DNA from: CAZUAQ01 sp964618455
Lineage (GTDB): Bacteria > Planctomycetota > Phycisphaerae > UBA1845 > PWPN01
NCBI GenBank assembly: GCA_964618455.1
Contig: CAZUAQ010000015.1
Span: forward strand, 1-64,000
DNA length: 64,000 bases
Direction of reading: 5' to 3'
Both the position numbers and the translations under genes were made by a program. Each line of letters starts with the position of its first letter. Positions within the stretch are counted from its first letter, which is position 1. Shown here piece by piece: positions 17,346-27,239 of this stretch. The notes below the pieces were generated by a model that worked only from the letters and a program-made list of their open reading frames with translations, ran no database searches and was not told the origin of the DNA.

Positions 17346-18083
17346 CTACCACTGGGCTTCCTCGAAAGCCCCCAGGCGCCCTTTCGGCTTTGGCTGCGGC
17401 CGCATCTTGATGATGGCGTTGGCAAGGGATTGATCGGGCTTGGCGGTGACTTTCAGGTTCGTGAAGTCCGATTCCACCACGGCCACCGGCTGCCCCGAGC
17501 GTTCAACGAGCTGGGCATCATCGGTGATGGGCTCCTCCGACTCGTCCCGGGTGCCGTAGGCCTTCTCGATGAGATCTTTCTTGAACACCTGCGGTGTCTG
17601 CGCTTCCCAGAGTCCTTCCCGAGGCACCGTTGCATCCACGATGCCCGCGTCGCCGACTTTCTTGATGGTGCCACGTAACGGCGCCGCCAGAATGGCCGCC
17701 CCACTCTTGGCCGCCTCGGCAAATACATCGTCAATCATCTTCTGCGACACGCAGGGCCGTGCCGCATCATGAATCGCCACCAGCGCAACGTCCTCGGGAA
17801 CTGCCTCGAGCCCCTTGGCCACCGAATCATGCCGTTCATCACCGCCGATCACCAGCTTCACGCCCATGAACCCGAGATTCGCCCCGTACTTGGACTTCAC
17901 GGTCTCTTCATCCTCCGGCGCGATGACCAGGATGGTGGATGCCACATCTTCCCTGTTGATAAAGTGCTGAATCGTCCGGAGAAACATGGGCTGGCCGTCG
18001 ATCTTGGCGAACGTTTTCTTTTCATTGCCGCCGAAACGCTCGCCCTTGCCTGCCGCCACGATAATCACTGCGACTTTTTCCAT
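17346..18083 (-). CDS. ispD: 2-C-methyl-D-erythritol 4-phosphate cytidylyltransferase
   Basis: The 245-residue protein matches IspD, which couples CTP to MEP in isoprenoid synthesis. The nucleotide-binding start VAVIIVAAGKGERFGG is clear, followed by KTFAKIDGQPMFLRTI, GGDERHDSVAKGL, LVAIHDAARPCV and GLWEAQTPQVFKKDLI, with TDDAQLVE further on. Length is normal. A short C-terminal tail follows the domain. It is divergent from tgt, with about 235 bases between starts. Confidence 0.95.
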   Translation of the reverse strand: MEKVAVIIVAAGKGERFGGNEKKTFAKIDGQPMFLRTIQHFINREDVASTILVIAPEDEETVKSKYGANLGFMGVKLVIGGDERHDSVAKGLEAVPEDVALVAIHDAARPCVSQKMIDDVFAEAAKSGAAILAAPLRGTIKKVGDAGIVDATVPREGLWEAQTPQVFKKDLIEKAYGTRDESEEPITDDAQLVERSGQPVAVVESDFTNLKVTAKPDQSLANAIIKMRPQPKPKGRLGAFEEAQW

Positions 18084-18318
18084 GGTTCGGCCCTCGCCAT
18101 CGGTCTCTGCACGGTCGAAAACGGTATTTCCGGCTGCTGACTTACGCCCTCGGAACTCACCTTATCGCCCGTGTCCGACGGCTTCAAGCAACCTGTGGAA
18201 TTTCGATTCGGAGAAGGTTTTCACATGCTTGGGATCGACCCTCGGGAGACGTTGCGCCGTCATGCGGCAACGTGCGGGCATGCCAGAGGTGATCCGCGTT
18301 GGTACACTGATCGGGATC

Positions 18319-19461
18319 ATGCTGACCTTCACACTGAACTCCCGCGAACCCGACGGCCCGGCGCGGGTCGGAACCATCCAGACCCCCCATGGTGAAGTCC
18401 GCACGCCTGCGTTCATGCCCGTCGGGACACGCGCCACCGTCAAGGGCGTGCTTCCCGATCAGGTTCGCGATTCCGGAGCGGACATACTCTTGGGAAACAC
18501 GTACCACCTGGCCCAGCGACCGGGAGCGGAACTGGTCTTCGAGATGGGCGGACTGCATGATTTCATGAGCTGGAACGGACCGATCCTGACCGACAGCGGC
18601 GGTTACCAGGTCTTCTCGCTGGCGGAGTTGAACAAGATCACGGACGAAGGCGTCACGTTCCGGTCGCACATCGACGGGAAGTGGCTGACGCTGACACCGA
18701 AATCCGCCACACAGATTCAGAATCTTCTCGGGGCGGACATCATCATGGCTCTCGACGAGTGCCCCCCGGGTCAGGCTGATCATGCCACCGCCGCCAGAGC
18801 CGTTGAACGGACCGTTCGCTGGGCACAGGAATGCCGGGACGCGCATACACGCGAGGATCAGGCCCTGTTCGGCATCGTTCAGGGTGGAGCACACCACGAT
18901 TTGCGTCTGAACTGCGCCGAACGTCTCATCGAACTCGAATTTCCCGGCTATGCCATCGGCGGCCTGTCCGTGGGAGAACCGTTCGAGGTGATGGTGGAGG
19001 TGCTCCGGGAGGTCACCCCCCGCCTGCCGCAGAAAAAACCCCGCTACCTGATGGGTGTGGGCATGCCCCGGGACATCCTGGCAGCGGTCCGGGCGGGTGT
19101 GGATATGTTCGATTGCGTGCTGCCGACGCGAAACGGCCGAAACGCCTACGCCTTCACACGGACCGGCAGCATCCGGCTTCGGAATGAAAAATACCGGCGG
19201 GATCCGGACCCGCTGGAGGCGGACTGCCCTTGTCCAGCGTGCCGGAATTTCAGCCGGGCGTACCTGCGGCACCTTTTTCTGGTCAAGGAGATGCTTGGGC
19301 CCATGCTGGTGACGCTGCATAACCTCTGGTTTTATCAACGTTTCATGGCCCGTTTGCGCGACTTGATTCCGGAGGGGGATTGGGGGACGATGCTGCGAGA
19401 TTTCCCTGTCGCTTCTTCGGAAAAGGCGGGGCACCCCCTGACAGGAGATTCGTTCGAATGA
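18319..19461 (+). CDS. tgt: Queuine/preQ1 tRNA-ribosyltransferase
   Basis: The 380-residue protein is bacterial TGT, which exchanges guanine 34 for preQ1 in tRNAs with GUN anticodons. Visible marks are TPAFMPVGTRATVKGV, the catalytic region ILTDSGGYQVFSL, ALDECPPG, GIVQGG, GGLSVGEP, the nucleophile region MFDCVLPTRNGRNA, and the zinc site CPCPAC...H near the C-terminus. The ATG at 18319 fits the family start. The stop overlaps the yajC start as ATGA. Confidence 0.96.
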   Translation: MLTFTLNSREPDGPARVGTIQTPHGEVRTPAFMPVGTRATVKGVLPDQVRDSGADILLGNTYHLAQRPGAELVFEMGGLHDFMSWNGPILTDSGGYQVFSLAELNKITDEGVTFRSHIDGKWLTLTPKSATQIQNLLGADIIMALDECPPGQADHATAARAVERTVRWAQECRDAHTREDQALFGIVQGGAHHDLRLNCAERLIELEFPGYAIGGLSVGEPFEVMVEVLREVTPRLPQKKPRYLMGVGMPRDILAAVRAGVDMFDCVLPTRNGRNAYAFTRTGSIRLRNEKYRRDPDPLEADCPCPACRNFSRAYLRHLFLVKEMLGPMLVTLHNLWFYQRFMARLRDLIPEGDWGTMLRDFPVASSEKAGHPLTGDSFE

Positions 19462-19796
19462 TGCATCCGCTGTTCGGTATCCGTATGCTCGCTCAAGGAG
19501 GAGGTTCCTCCAACGGCGGCGGCTTCTGGATCGGTCTGATTCTGATGATGGGCGTGTTCTACTTCATCATGCTCAGTGGCACGCGCAAAGACAAGAAGCG
19601 TCAGGAGATGCTCGCCAACCTGAAAAAAAGCGACCGGGTCATGACCAAAGGCGGGATCCTGGGTTCAGTGGTCAGCGTGAACGAGCAGGAGGTGACGCTC
19701 AAGGTGGATGAATCGGCCAACGTGAAGATCACCGTGGTACGTTCGGCGATTCAGACGGTGCTGTCTGAAGGGGAGAAACCGGCCGAGGTTCCTTGA
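19458..19796 (+). CDS. yajC: Preprotein translocase accessory subunit YajC
   Basis: The 112-residue protein has one membrane segment (FWIGLILMMGVFYFIML) followed by the conserved KDKKRQEMLANLKKSDRV and GGILGSVVSVNEQEVTLKVDE of YajC, a partner of SecDF. It starts within the tgt stop (ATGA), giving the common tgt-yajC order. secD and secF do not follow; a long gap and a lipoprotein gene come next. Confidence 0.92.
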   Translation: MMHPLFGIRMLAQGGGSSNGGGFWIGLILMMGVFYFIMLSGTRKDKKRQEMLANLKKSDRVMTKGGILGSVVSVNEQEVTLKVDESANVKITVVRSAIQTVLSEGEKPAEVP

Positions 19797-20294
19797 TCGC
19801 GCCCGGAAGAAACCCGTGAAATGTGACTCTCGCCGGAGTACAATGGACATCGCCGCAGTGCATGTAAAAGCTTGCGGTGAAAGCATCTGCGGTCAGGCAT
19901 GTGGTGTCTGGCCGACCGTGGAGGCGGGGTCCGGTAAGATCGATGACGAAAGGACGGTGATCGCCGTCCCGGGTTCCGCCGGCGGTGGATCATGAGCGAG
20001 GAGAGCGATTGCGCTGCCCACCTCAGACCTGATGGACAGGGGACTCAATCGCGGCATTCGAATGCGGAGACCGTTCCCGTTCGGTCCGCGTAAATCGTGC
20101 CCTCGAACCGAGATAAGTTCCCATAACGGGGCTTTTCGCACGTTGACGTGAAACCTGGTTGCCGTGAACAATGGGTACGCACCAGGGAAATGAAGCAGAC
20201 TCAGGGATCTGAAGAAGGTCGTTCGTTTGCGGGGGGAGCGGGGAAGAAGCCTCGACGTCGCAGCGGATGGAGTGAATCACCTTTGGAGTTGACC
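19797..20294. other. 498-base non-coding gap upstream of the FG-GAP lipoprotein gene
   Basis: I see no convincing gene. The gap holds a GGACGG/CCGTCC hairpin (19952-19969), a ten-base palindrome CCGCCGGCGG (19976-19985) and a twelve-base palindrome GCATTCGAATGC (20054-20065). A GGAG at 20285-20288 serves the downstream start. A long structured 5' leader or regulatory sites are possible; I recognise no known riboswitch. Confidence 0.4.
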
Positions 20295-23200
20295 ATGAAG
20301 AAGACGTATTCCCGATCCGGACGTGGGTTGGTGTTGATTCTCGGATTGGGCCTCATTCTGCCCCTTTTGGCGGGCCAGGGATGCCCGATGGGAGCGGGAA
20401 GTGCTCCGGTCGTGACCATCGTCGCGCCGTCAGTCAGTCAGACGGTTGCCATCGGTACTTCTCAGACGCTGGTCTACACTGTTACCAATCCAGGCGACGG
20501 TGATATCACCATCAGCGCATTCTATGACCGTGACGGCCAGGCGAGCACCGGTGACGAGGTCGGCTTCGCGACAAACCTCCCCGCCGGTTCGAACCAGAGT
20601 GCTACGCTTGATACCTCGGGTCTCGACGAGGGACAGTTGTATCTCGGCATCGTGGCGGTCAACAGCTCCGGCACGACCGTGGCCTACGCCTCGGGGGTTC
20701 CCACGTTGACGACACAGGACGCCGGCCAGGATCAGCCTGACGGTGATGGCAGCACGGGCAATGATGGTATCGTTGGCGGTATCGGCAGCGGCGGTGATGA
20801 GGACGATTTCGACGGTGATGCGGGCGACGATGGAAGCGGCGGAACGACCGGCCAGCTCCTGGTCATGACTGCTCCCGGCGCGGATCTCAAGGTGATTCGC
20901 GGCACGACCTTCACGATTCGCTGGCGCACCAAGCTGCGTCTGGGCGAAGGCGTGATCAACGTTTTCCGCGAGCCGGATGCCGACCAGAACCGCAAGCCGG
21001 ACGGTGCGGGTTCACGCGTGGTGCTGAGCCAGGCGGGTCTCGATGCCAGCACGCTGGAGTTTGATTTCGACACCAGCGGTCTGACGGGCACGCAATTCAT
21101 CGGGGCGACGGTCATTCCCGAAGATGACGAGGAAGACCCGGTCACGGAGTACGCCCCGGGCACGCTGACCATCACACCGCCGCTGTTCTGGGTGGGCGAC
21201 CTGGTCACCAAGTTCGACGACGACGGCGACGCGCTGCCGCTTCCCGGCCCGATGGAGGGCGCACTCTTCGAAGGCGTGAACAACGGCGACAACATGGGCA
21301 GCACGATGCTCTCCGCGCCGGACTTTAACGGTGACGGTCTTGACGAGGTCCTGTTGGGCAGCCAGTACGCCAAGCCCGGCTTCCAGGCCGCTGGAGGCCG
21401 TGGAGCCGGCGAAGCATACCTGTTCTACGCACAGGGCGGGCGTGGCCTCCTGGGGACGATCAAGGCTAACCAGGCGGGCGATCTGGATCTCCCCGGCCTG
21501 ATCTTCCAGGGCATTTTCCCGAATCCGAATCCGAGCTTTGCCCAGCAAGGCAACCGCCTGATGGATCTGGTCGCCGATGTTCCGGCCGCGCCTTTCGCGT
21601 CGGAAGGCCTGCGTTCGATCATTCGAATTCCGGACCAGGATGGCGATGGTATCGAGGAACTGGTCTTCAGCTTCCCGTTCGTGGATTCGTACAGCCTGTC
21701 GTTCCAGATCTCGGACGGGTATCACCCCTCCCCGCTGATCGGTCTCGGTCGACTTGAAAACAACGGCCAGTTCATGCGTGGCGGTGCGATCATCGTGTCG
21801 AGTACGAACTCCCTGTTGAACGATGAAGAGGAGTTCAGCCGTCACGGCGATCGCACGATGATGCTTCAGGAGGTAGGCCAGGTCTTCGACGTCATGTCGC
21901 AGCGGTATTCACCGCGATCCGCGCTGGATGCCGAGGGCGGCGACTTCGGCGGTGTGCCGGCCTTGATCGACGCATGCCCGCGTACGCTGTGTGACGACGA
22001 ACCTCCGGGTGACGGCGAGCTGGATATATCGATCTTCCCGGGCGAGGGCTTCGTTCAGGATACGCTGACCGAGTCGACGTTCCCGATTTTCGCGTTGCCG
22101 GATCAGAACGAGCAGACCCCGGGCAGCTCGGCGCAAATCTCCGAGAATTACTTCGGCATCGGGGCGCCGCGCCTGGCGGATCCTGTGCCCTCCTTCGAAT
22201 TGCGTATCGCGTTTGGAGAATTCCTGCTGACCTCGCAGATTGATCTTCCCCCTTCGATTCTCGGTGGGCGGGAATTCGATGGCTGCATCTCCGACACGAT
22301 CGACAACCAGGGAAATCCCGTCGCCCCATTCGGGCTCTATCCGCCCAGCGGTTATCTGCGCGTCGGTGGCTCCGGCTTCTACTATGACGAATTGCCCGTG
22401 CTTGGGCCGGAAGTCTGTCAGCCGACGATCATCTCGCCTTACAGTGATTACTGCCCGGCGAATCGTATCTCCGACCCCGTGGAGCCGATCGGAGCGCGTA
22501 TTCTCGGCCAGATCAACCAGAAGTCGCCGACCAATCCCATCTCACGCGAGATCGTTCCCAACCGCTTCGGCCACAGCATGGCGGTCTCGGGAGAGTTCCT
22601 GCTGATCGGCACGCCTGATCGCACGGTCGAAAAAGGCGACGTGACGGCGATTCGCAACAACCCGTCGCTCGGCAATCGCGAGAGCAGCGGCGAGATCTAC
22701 ATGCTGCAGATGGTCAAGCCGACGCTGCCGCAGTCGTTCAACCTTTGGGATTCGCAAAACGACGTGACGCAGCCTGCACCCCATCAATACATCATCCAGG
22801 ACATCGGCTACACGCGGTGCGAGAGCCCGTTCATGCAACCGGGTGATGCGGCTTTCGAGATGGCCCGGCCGTTCCACATTGTGGGCGCCGCGCCCGGTGA
22901 TCGCATCGGGGACGTCACGAGTCTTGAGGACATGAACCGTGACGGTGTCGAGGACATCGCGGTAGGCGGTTCCGGCACGAACGGTGACCGCGGCAGCATT
23001 TACGTGATCTATCGCCGACAGCCGGAACTCGAGGCGGATTACCTGCTGGAGAACCTGCACATCTCGCCGAGCAGCCTGGATCGCCTGAACGGCTTGTACA
23101 TCGTCGGTCGTCCGGGTGAGCGTCTCGGCACTGCCATGGCCGGTGGTGGCGATTTCAACGATGACGGCTCGCCGGATCTGCTGATCGGCAGTCCGACAGT

Positions 23201-23849
23201 GACAGGCGCGGCCGGCTTCGAGTCGGGCGAGGTGTTCATCTACTTCGGCGGCACGAACCTGTTGAGCCCGGAGGGCGGCATCACGATTCCCGAACTTCGC
23301 GACATGGACTACGGCATGGTGCTGGCGGGTGCCTCGCGTGAGGACCATGCCGGGACGACCGTGGCCGACGCCGGCGACGTCAACGGTGATGGAATCAACG
23401 ACATCCTGATCGCCGCTCCCGATGCCAGCCCGATGTTCGACAGCACGGGCAACGGTCAGGCGGATGCGATCGGCATCGACCTGAACGGCGACCTTCTGGC
23501 GGATGATCTCGATAAAGACGGCGATCCCGACGACTTGACGGACGCGGGCCTGGTCTACATCGTGTTCGGTGGTCGTCATCTCACCGGGAACATCAACCTG
23601 CGTGAGATCGGCACGGATAATCTTCCGGGTCTGACGATCGTGGGTCGCCAGGGTGGCGATCACCTGGGTGGAGGCCGGACGCAGAACGGTCTGCTGTCGC
23701 GCGGCGTGGCGCCGGCGGGTGACGTGGACGGCGATGGCCTTTCGGATATCTTCGTCAGCTCGGTTCTGGCGGATCCGGACGGCAAGACGAACGCCGGTGA
23801 AATCTACCTGCTTTACGGCGGGTTTGAACTCGACTCAAGCGACGACTGA
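20295..23849 (+). CDS. Large lipoprotein with seven FG-GAP (integrin-like) repeats
   Basis: The 1184-residue product starts at an ATG preceded by GGAG and has a signal sequence ending at Cys30 (LLAGQGC), so it is probably a lipoprotein. After a beta-domain and an Asp/Gly-rich linker near residue 150, about seven FG-GAP units follow, with cores such as PDFNGDGLDEVLLGS, PDQDGDGIEELVFSF, MNRDGVEDIAVGG, GDFNDDGSPDLLIGSP, GDVNGDGINDILIAAP and GDVDGDGLSDIFVSS. The DxDxDG loops should bind calcium and close a seven-bladed propeller. An insertion of roughly 200 residues with several cysteines separates the second and third units. Integrin-like adhesion is possible but unproven. A subtilase gene follows on the same strand. 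Confidence 0.8.
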   Translation: MKKTYSRSGRGLVLILGLGLILPLLAGQGCPMGAGSAPVVTIVAPSVSQTVAIGTSQTLVYTVTNPGDGDITISAFYDRDGQASTGDEVGFATNLPAGSNQSATLDTSGLDEGQLYLGIVAVNSSGTTVAYASGVPTLTTQDAGQDQPDGDGSTGNDGIVGGIGSGGDEDDFDGDAGDDGSGGTTGQLLVMTAPGADLKVIRGTTFTIRWRTKLRLGEGVINVFREPDADQNRKPDGAGSRVVLSQAGLDASTLEFDFDTSGLTGTQFIGATVIPEDDEEDPVTEYAPGTLTITPPLFWVGDLVTKFDDDGDALPLPGPMEGALFEGVNNGDNMGSTMLSAPDFNGDGLDEVLLGSQYAKPGFQAAGGRGAGEAYLFYAQGGRGLLGTIKANQAGDLDLPGLIFQGIFPNPNPSFAQQGNRLMDLVADVPAAPFASEGLRSIIRIPDQDGDGIEELVFSFPFVDSYSLSFQISDGYHPSPLIGLGRLENNGQFMRGGAIIVSSTNSLLNDEEEFSRHGDRTMMLQEVGQVFDVMSQRYSPRSALDAEGGDFGGVPALIDACPRTLCDDEPPGDGELDISIFPGEGFVQDTLTESTFPIFALPDQNEQTPGSSAQISENYFGIGAPRLADPVPSFELRIAFGEFLLTSQIDLPPSILGGREFDGCISDTIDNQGNPVAPFGLYPPSGYLRVGGSGFYYDELPVLGPEVCQPTIISPYSDYCPANRISDPVEPIGARILGQINQKSPTNPISREIVPNRFGHSMAVSGEFLLIGTPDRTVEKGDVTAIRNNPSLGNRESSGEIYMLQMVKPTLPQSFNLWDSQNDVTQPAPHQYIIQDIGYTRCESPFMQPGDAAFEMARPFHIVGAAPGDRIGDVTSLEDMNRDGVEDIAVGGSGTNGDRGSIYVIYRRQPELEADYLLENLHISPSSLDRLNGLYIVGRPGERLGTAMAGGGDFNDDGSPDLLIGSPTVTGAAGFESGEVFIYFGGTNLLSPEGGITIPELRDMDYGMVLAGASREDHAGTTVADAGDVNGDGINDILIAAPDASPMFDSTGNGQADAIGIDLNGDLLADDLDKDGDPDDLTDAGLVYIVFGGRHLTGNINLREIGTDNLPGLTIVGRQGGDHLGGGRTQNGLLSRGVAPAGDVDGDGLSDIFVSSVLADPDGKTNAGEIYLLYGGFELDSSDD

Positions 23850-23944
23850 CGAGCGTCGATGACGAGAGTGCAGGAGTGTCGCGCGGGTGGGGTCGGTCGC
23901 ATCACGACATCCCCCACCGCCATCGGCGGTACCCATGAGTGATT

Positions 23945-23967
23945 CCACGTATCGCAGCGATACGTGG
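23945..23967. repeat. 23-base inverted repeat between the FG-GAP and subtilase genes
   Basis: CCACGTATCGC and GCGATACGTGG are exact inverted copies around a single A. It could be an operator or a hairpin at the 3' end of the lipoprotein transcript; no T tract follows. Confidence 0.5.
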
Positions 23968-24089
23968 TCCGGTTGAAGACGGTCACGCCATAAGCTTCCC
24001 CACCCCGTCGCGGATGGCGGGGCAGGACAAGCGCAATCTTAGATGCCCGCCTGATGGCGTGGCTCCACAACCTTGGACAGGTGAAGTTC

Positions 24090-27000
24090 ATGCAAGACAA
24101 GGTCAACCCCTTCCAGAGAACAAAGGTTACCGGACGACCGACGTTGCGACTTCTCGAATGGCGACGATCGCTGCGATCGGCCATCCTCCTTTCGGTGGTC
24201 GCCATTCTCCAGATACCTCAGATTGTGTCCGCAGCCAGCCCGCCAGACATCGAGGAGTCCGCCTCCGAATTGATGGTGGTCTTTGATCCGCGCGTTCCGG
24301 CGGCGGAGATCGATCAGAATCTTCTTGATGCAGGGTTCAAGGCGAGCACGCCGATCGAAGGTCTCTCGCCAGGGCTTTCTGTGTTCCGATCCCTGTCGGT
24401 GCCCTCCACGACGGAACTGACGCGACAGGAACTGATGAGCGTCAGCGGCGTGGCCGCGGTGCGCCCCGTCTTTCTCCAGGAGAATTACAAACATCCCATA
24501 TACATGAATGGGCAGGTGGTCGTTCGTTTCGACCCCGGCTCGATCAGCCTGGCCGAAGTCAAGGAAATGACCCGGGGATTGGACTCGATCTTCGTGCGGG
24601 AGATCTCCGGGCTTCCCGGAGCGTACGTGGTGCAGGTCATCGAGAGCCGCCGGAGTGTTCGATCCGTGGCATCGGCTTTCCGGGCAGATCCCCGAGTACG
24701 TTACAGCCACGCCAGCACCATGTTCCGCCTCGTCTCGCATCAAGCGGCGAACCAGATCCTCGATCCACTCTTTCCCTTTCAGTGGCATCTGAACAACACG
24801 GGACAGCTCGAGGGTGCGGTTCCCGGGGCGGACATCAACGTCTTCGATGCCTGGGAAAACACGCTGGGCGAAGGGGCCACCGTGGCGGTGCTGGACGATT
24901 GCGTGCAGCGCGACCACGAAGATCTCGCAGAGAACTACCTGACCGGATCCGACTTCGCGGGAGCAGGTATCCTCTTTGTCATCATCGTGGATGAGGAGAC
25001 GGATGAGATCACGATCGAGATCATTGAACCCGAATTCGACGATGATCCCAGTCCGTTTTACGGCCCTGATCCGACCGCTTTTGATCCGATCGGCGACTAC
25101 CACGGAACGTCGGTCAGTGGCATCATTGCCGCCGCGCCGAACACGATCGGTGTTCGCGGCGTGGCTCCTCGCTCCAATCTCATCGGTATTCGAATCGGAA
25201 TCGGCGATACGTTTACCAGCGATCAGGCCATTGCCGACGCCTTCCTTTTTGCCGAGGCGAATGGAGCCCAGATCATCAATAACAGTTGGGGCGGACCGGG
25301 CGGCCCGCTGTTTCCGTTGATCCCGAACGACGAGATCCTCTTTCCAAGCGTGATCAGTGATGCGATCACCGAGGTGGCCACCAACGGACGAGGCGGACTG
25401 GGTGTAGCCGTCTTCTACTCATCGGGAAATGATAACACGTTTATCGACTTGGGAAATGCCTTTGCCGCCCTGAAGCACACGATCGCGGTCGGGGCGACCC
25501 TTCGTGATGATACGCTGGCGTGCTATAGCAACTTCGGTCCGGAACAATCCGTGGTGGCACCGGGGGGCGGGTCCGCGCTGCCCAGCGATTTTCCCACGAT
25601 ATTGGAGTTAATACTGGAACCCGAGGTCTGTCTTGAAAACTCGATCGCGACAACCGACAACGAACGAACCATTGGACGCATACGCGGCGACTTTGACCTG
25701 GACGGTGAACTGGACGAGTGGAGGGACAACGTCGGTGCGAATCCCGCCCAGAAATTCCTCGACGTGTTCAGCGAGCTGTTCTGCATCAGCGACGATGACC
25801 TTCTCTGCATCCCCCTGGTCCCCGATCCCACAGCGTTGGAGGATTTCCCGAACACCAACTATACACAGCGCTTCAATGGGACGTCCGCGGCGTGTCCGGT
25901 CGCGGCTGGAACCGCCGCCCTGGTGCTCAGCGTGAACCCGAGCTACACGGCCTACCAGCTTCGCAACCTTCTGGAGCATACGGCGGACAAGCCCGATCGC
26001 ATCAACGAAGAGTTCGATGCGGTCACCGGTTTCAACGAGCGATATGGCCACGGGCGGGTGAACGCCGGCGCGGCGGTGGAAGCCGCCGAGAACGACCTCA
26101 GCTGGCCCAGTCCCGTGGAGAACGTCGTTCAGGCCGTGTCCCAGGATCGCATCCAGCTCGCCTGGGAACTTCCCGACTGGAACAATGACGGGCTTCCGGA
26201 CGGCGATACGGCGGGTGTGATCGTGGCGGTCGGCCCGACCGGCCAGGTGAACTTTACGCCCGAAGACGGCGTCGAGTACACGGTCGGCCAGGAAGTCGCG
26301 CCGGATGTCGAGGTGATCGCTCGCGGCATTCTCAACAGCCTGGACGTGACCGGCTTCCCGACGGGCGAGTTCGACTTTGCCATCTGGACGTTCAACGCGG
26401 ACAGCTTCTACTCCTGGGGACGTCGCGTCGGAGTGGAGACGAACAACCCCGATCTCGAGCCGCCGCTGATTTCGATTCGAGCCAACCCGACGGTGGGCGA
26501 TCCTCCGTTGACGGTGCTGTTCACCGCCGGTGGAGTCGATCCCAACGAAGATGGATTCATCGAGTACCTGTGGGACTTTGATGACGGCACGACGGCCACG
26601 GGCCCGGCGGCGGAACACACCTTCGAGGTACCCGGAGCTTATGTCGTCAACGTCGAGGCCCGCACACCTTCAGGAGGACGGGCGTTCTCGAATGTCATCA
26701 TCACGGTGAGTTCCGAAGACAACGTCCTGCCGACGGCCGAGATCGTGGCGACCCCGCGTTCGGGTGATGCGCCGCTCTCGGTGATCTTCGAGGCGTCTGC
26801 TACCGATCTCGACGGCACCGTCGTCGCGTATGAATGGGAATTTGGTGACGGCAATTCCGCCATCGGCCCGATTGTCGAGAATGTGTTCCTGAATCCCGGT
26901 ACCTACGCGGTGACGTTGCGCGTGACGGATAATCGCGGTGGAACGGGTGCAGCCGTCGCGCCGATCGTCGTAACAGGCGTCGGCACGACCACGGAGAGCG

Positions 27001-27122
27001 CCGGGGCCACCGCCGGACAGACGACCCCGGCCATCTGCGGTGCGGGTGTCGCGGGAGCGGCATCACTGACGTTCGTGGGATTACTCGGCATGGCACTCCT
27101 TCACCGGCGCCGTGTGAGCTGA
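24090..27122 (+). CDS. Secreted subtilisin-family (S8) protease with two PKD domains and a C-terminal anchor
   Basis: The product is about 1010 residues. A signal segment (AILLSVVAILQIPQIVSA) is followed by a propeptide-like region, then the protease: Asp269 in VAVLDDCV, His338 in YHGTSVSGI, oxyanion Asn398 in NNSWGG and Ser599 in GTSAACPVA. All catalytic residues are present. Two PKD domains follow (WDFDDGTTATGP and WEFGDGNSAIGP). The last 30 residues are a Cys-Gly start, a hydrophobic stretch and a basic end (CGAGVAGAASLTFVG ... HRRRVS), resembling a C-terminal sorting signal. The start at 24090 is chosen for its AGGTGAAG upstream. An Rho-independent terminator follows. Confidence 0.88.
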   Translation: MQDKVNPFQRTKVTGRPTLRLLEWRRSLRSAILLSVVAILQIPQIVSAASPPDIEESASELMVVFDPRVPAAEIDQNLLDAGFKASTPIEGLSPGLSVFRSLSVPSTTELTRQELMSVSGVAAVRPVFLQENYKHPIYMNGQVVVRFDPGSISLAEVKEMTRGLDSIFVREISGLPGAYVVQVIESRRSVRSVASAFRADPRVRYSHASTMFRLVSHQAANQILDPLFPFQWHLNNTGQLEGAVPGADINVFDAWENTLGEGATVAVLDDCVQRDHEDLAENYLTGSDFAGAGILFVIIVDEETDEITIEIIEPEFDDDPSPFYGPDPTAFDPIGDYHGTSVSGIIAAAPNTIGVRGVAPRSNLIGIRIGIGDTFTSDQAIADAFLFAEANGAQIINNSWGGPGGPLFPLIPNDEILFPSVISDAITEVATNGRGGLGVAVFYSSGNDNTFIDLGNAFAALKHTIAVGATLRDDTLACYSNFGPEQSVVAPGGGSALPSDFPTILELILEPEVCLENSIATTDNERTIGRIRGDFDLDGELDEWRDNVGANPAQKFLDVFSELFCISDDDLLCIPLVPDPTALEDFPNTNYTQRFNGTSAACPVAAGTAALVLSVNPSYTAYQLRNLLEHTADKPDRINEEFDAVTGFNERYGHGRVNAGAAVEAAENDLSWPSPVENVVQAVSQDRIQLAWELPDWNNDGLPDGDTAGVIVAVGPTGQVNFTPEDGVEYTVGQEVAPDVEVIARGILNSLDVTGFPTGEFDFAIWTFNADSFYSWGRRVGVETNNPDLEPPLISIRANPTVGDPPLTVLFTAGGVDPNEDGFIEYLWDFDDGTTATGPAAEHTFEVPGAYVVNVEARTPSGGRAFSNVIITVSSEDNVLPTAEIVATPRSGDAPLSVIFEASATDLDGTVVAYEWEFGDGNSAIGPIVENVFLNPGTYAVTLRVTDNRGGTGAAVAPIVVTGVGTTTESAGATAGQTTPAICGAGVAGAASLTFVGLLGMALLHRRRVS

Positions 27123-27163
27123 CCGTCAGTCAACACGCTGCCAACCCATCGATGGACTCAAAC

Positions 27164-27201
27164 GCGGCAGTGGGTGCAATCGCCCGCTGCCGCCTTTTTT
27201 T
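27164..27201 (+). terminator. Rho-independent terminator after the subtilase gene
   Basis: GCGGCAGTGGG (27164-27174) pairs with CCCGCTGCCGC (27183-27193), with one T-G wobble, around an eight-base loop, and is followed by seven Ts (27195-27201). It lies 40 bases past the stop. Confidence 0.88.
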
Positions 27202-27239
27202 GCCGTGGCTTCCATCGCTTTAGCCTGGCTGCCGCAGTG

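Noticed and set aside
22542..23663. 373-codon minus-strand open frame
   Set aside because: Antisense to the FG-GAP lipoprotein, whose repeats explain the sequence.
25608..26618. 336-codon minus-strand open frame
   Set aside because: Antisense to the subtilase, whose Ser599 and PKD domains lie in the same stretch.
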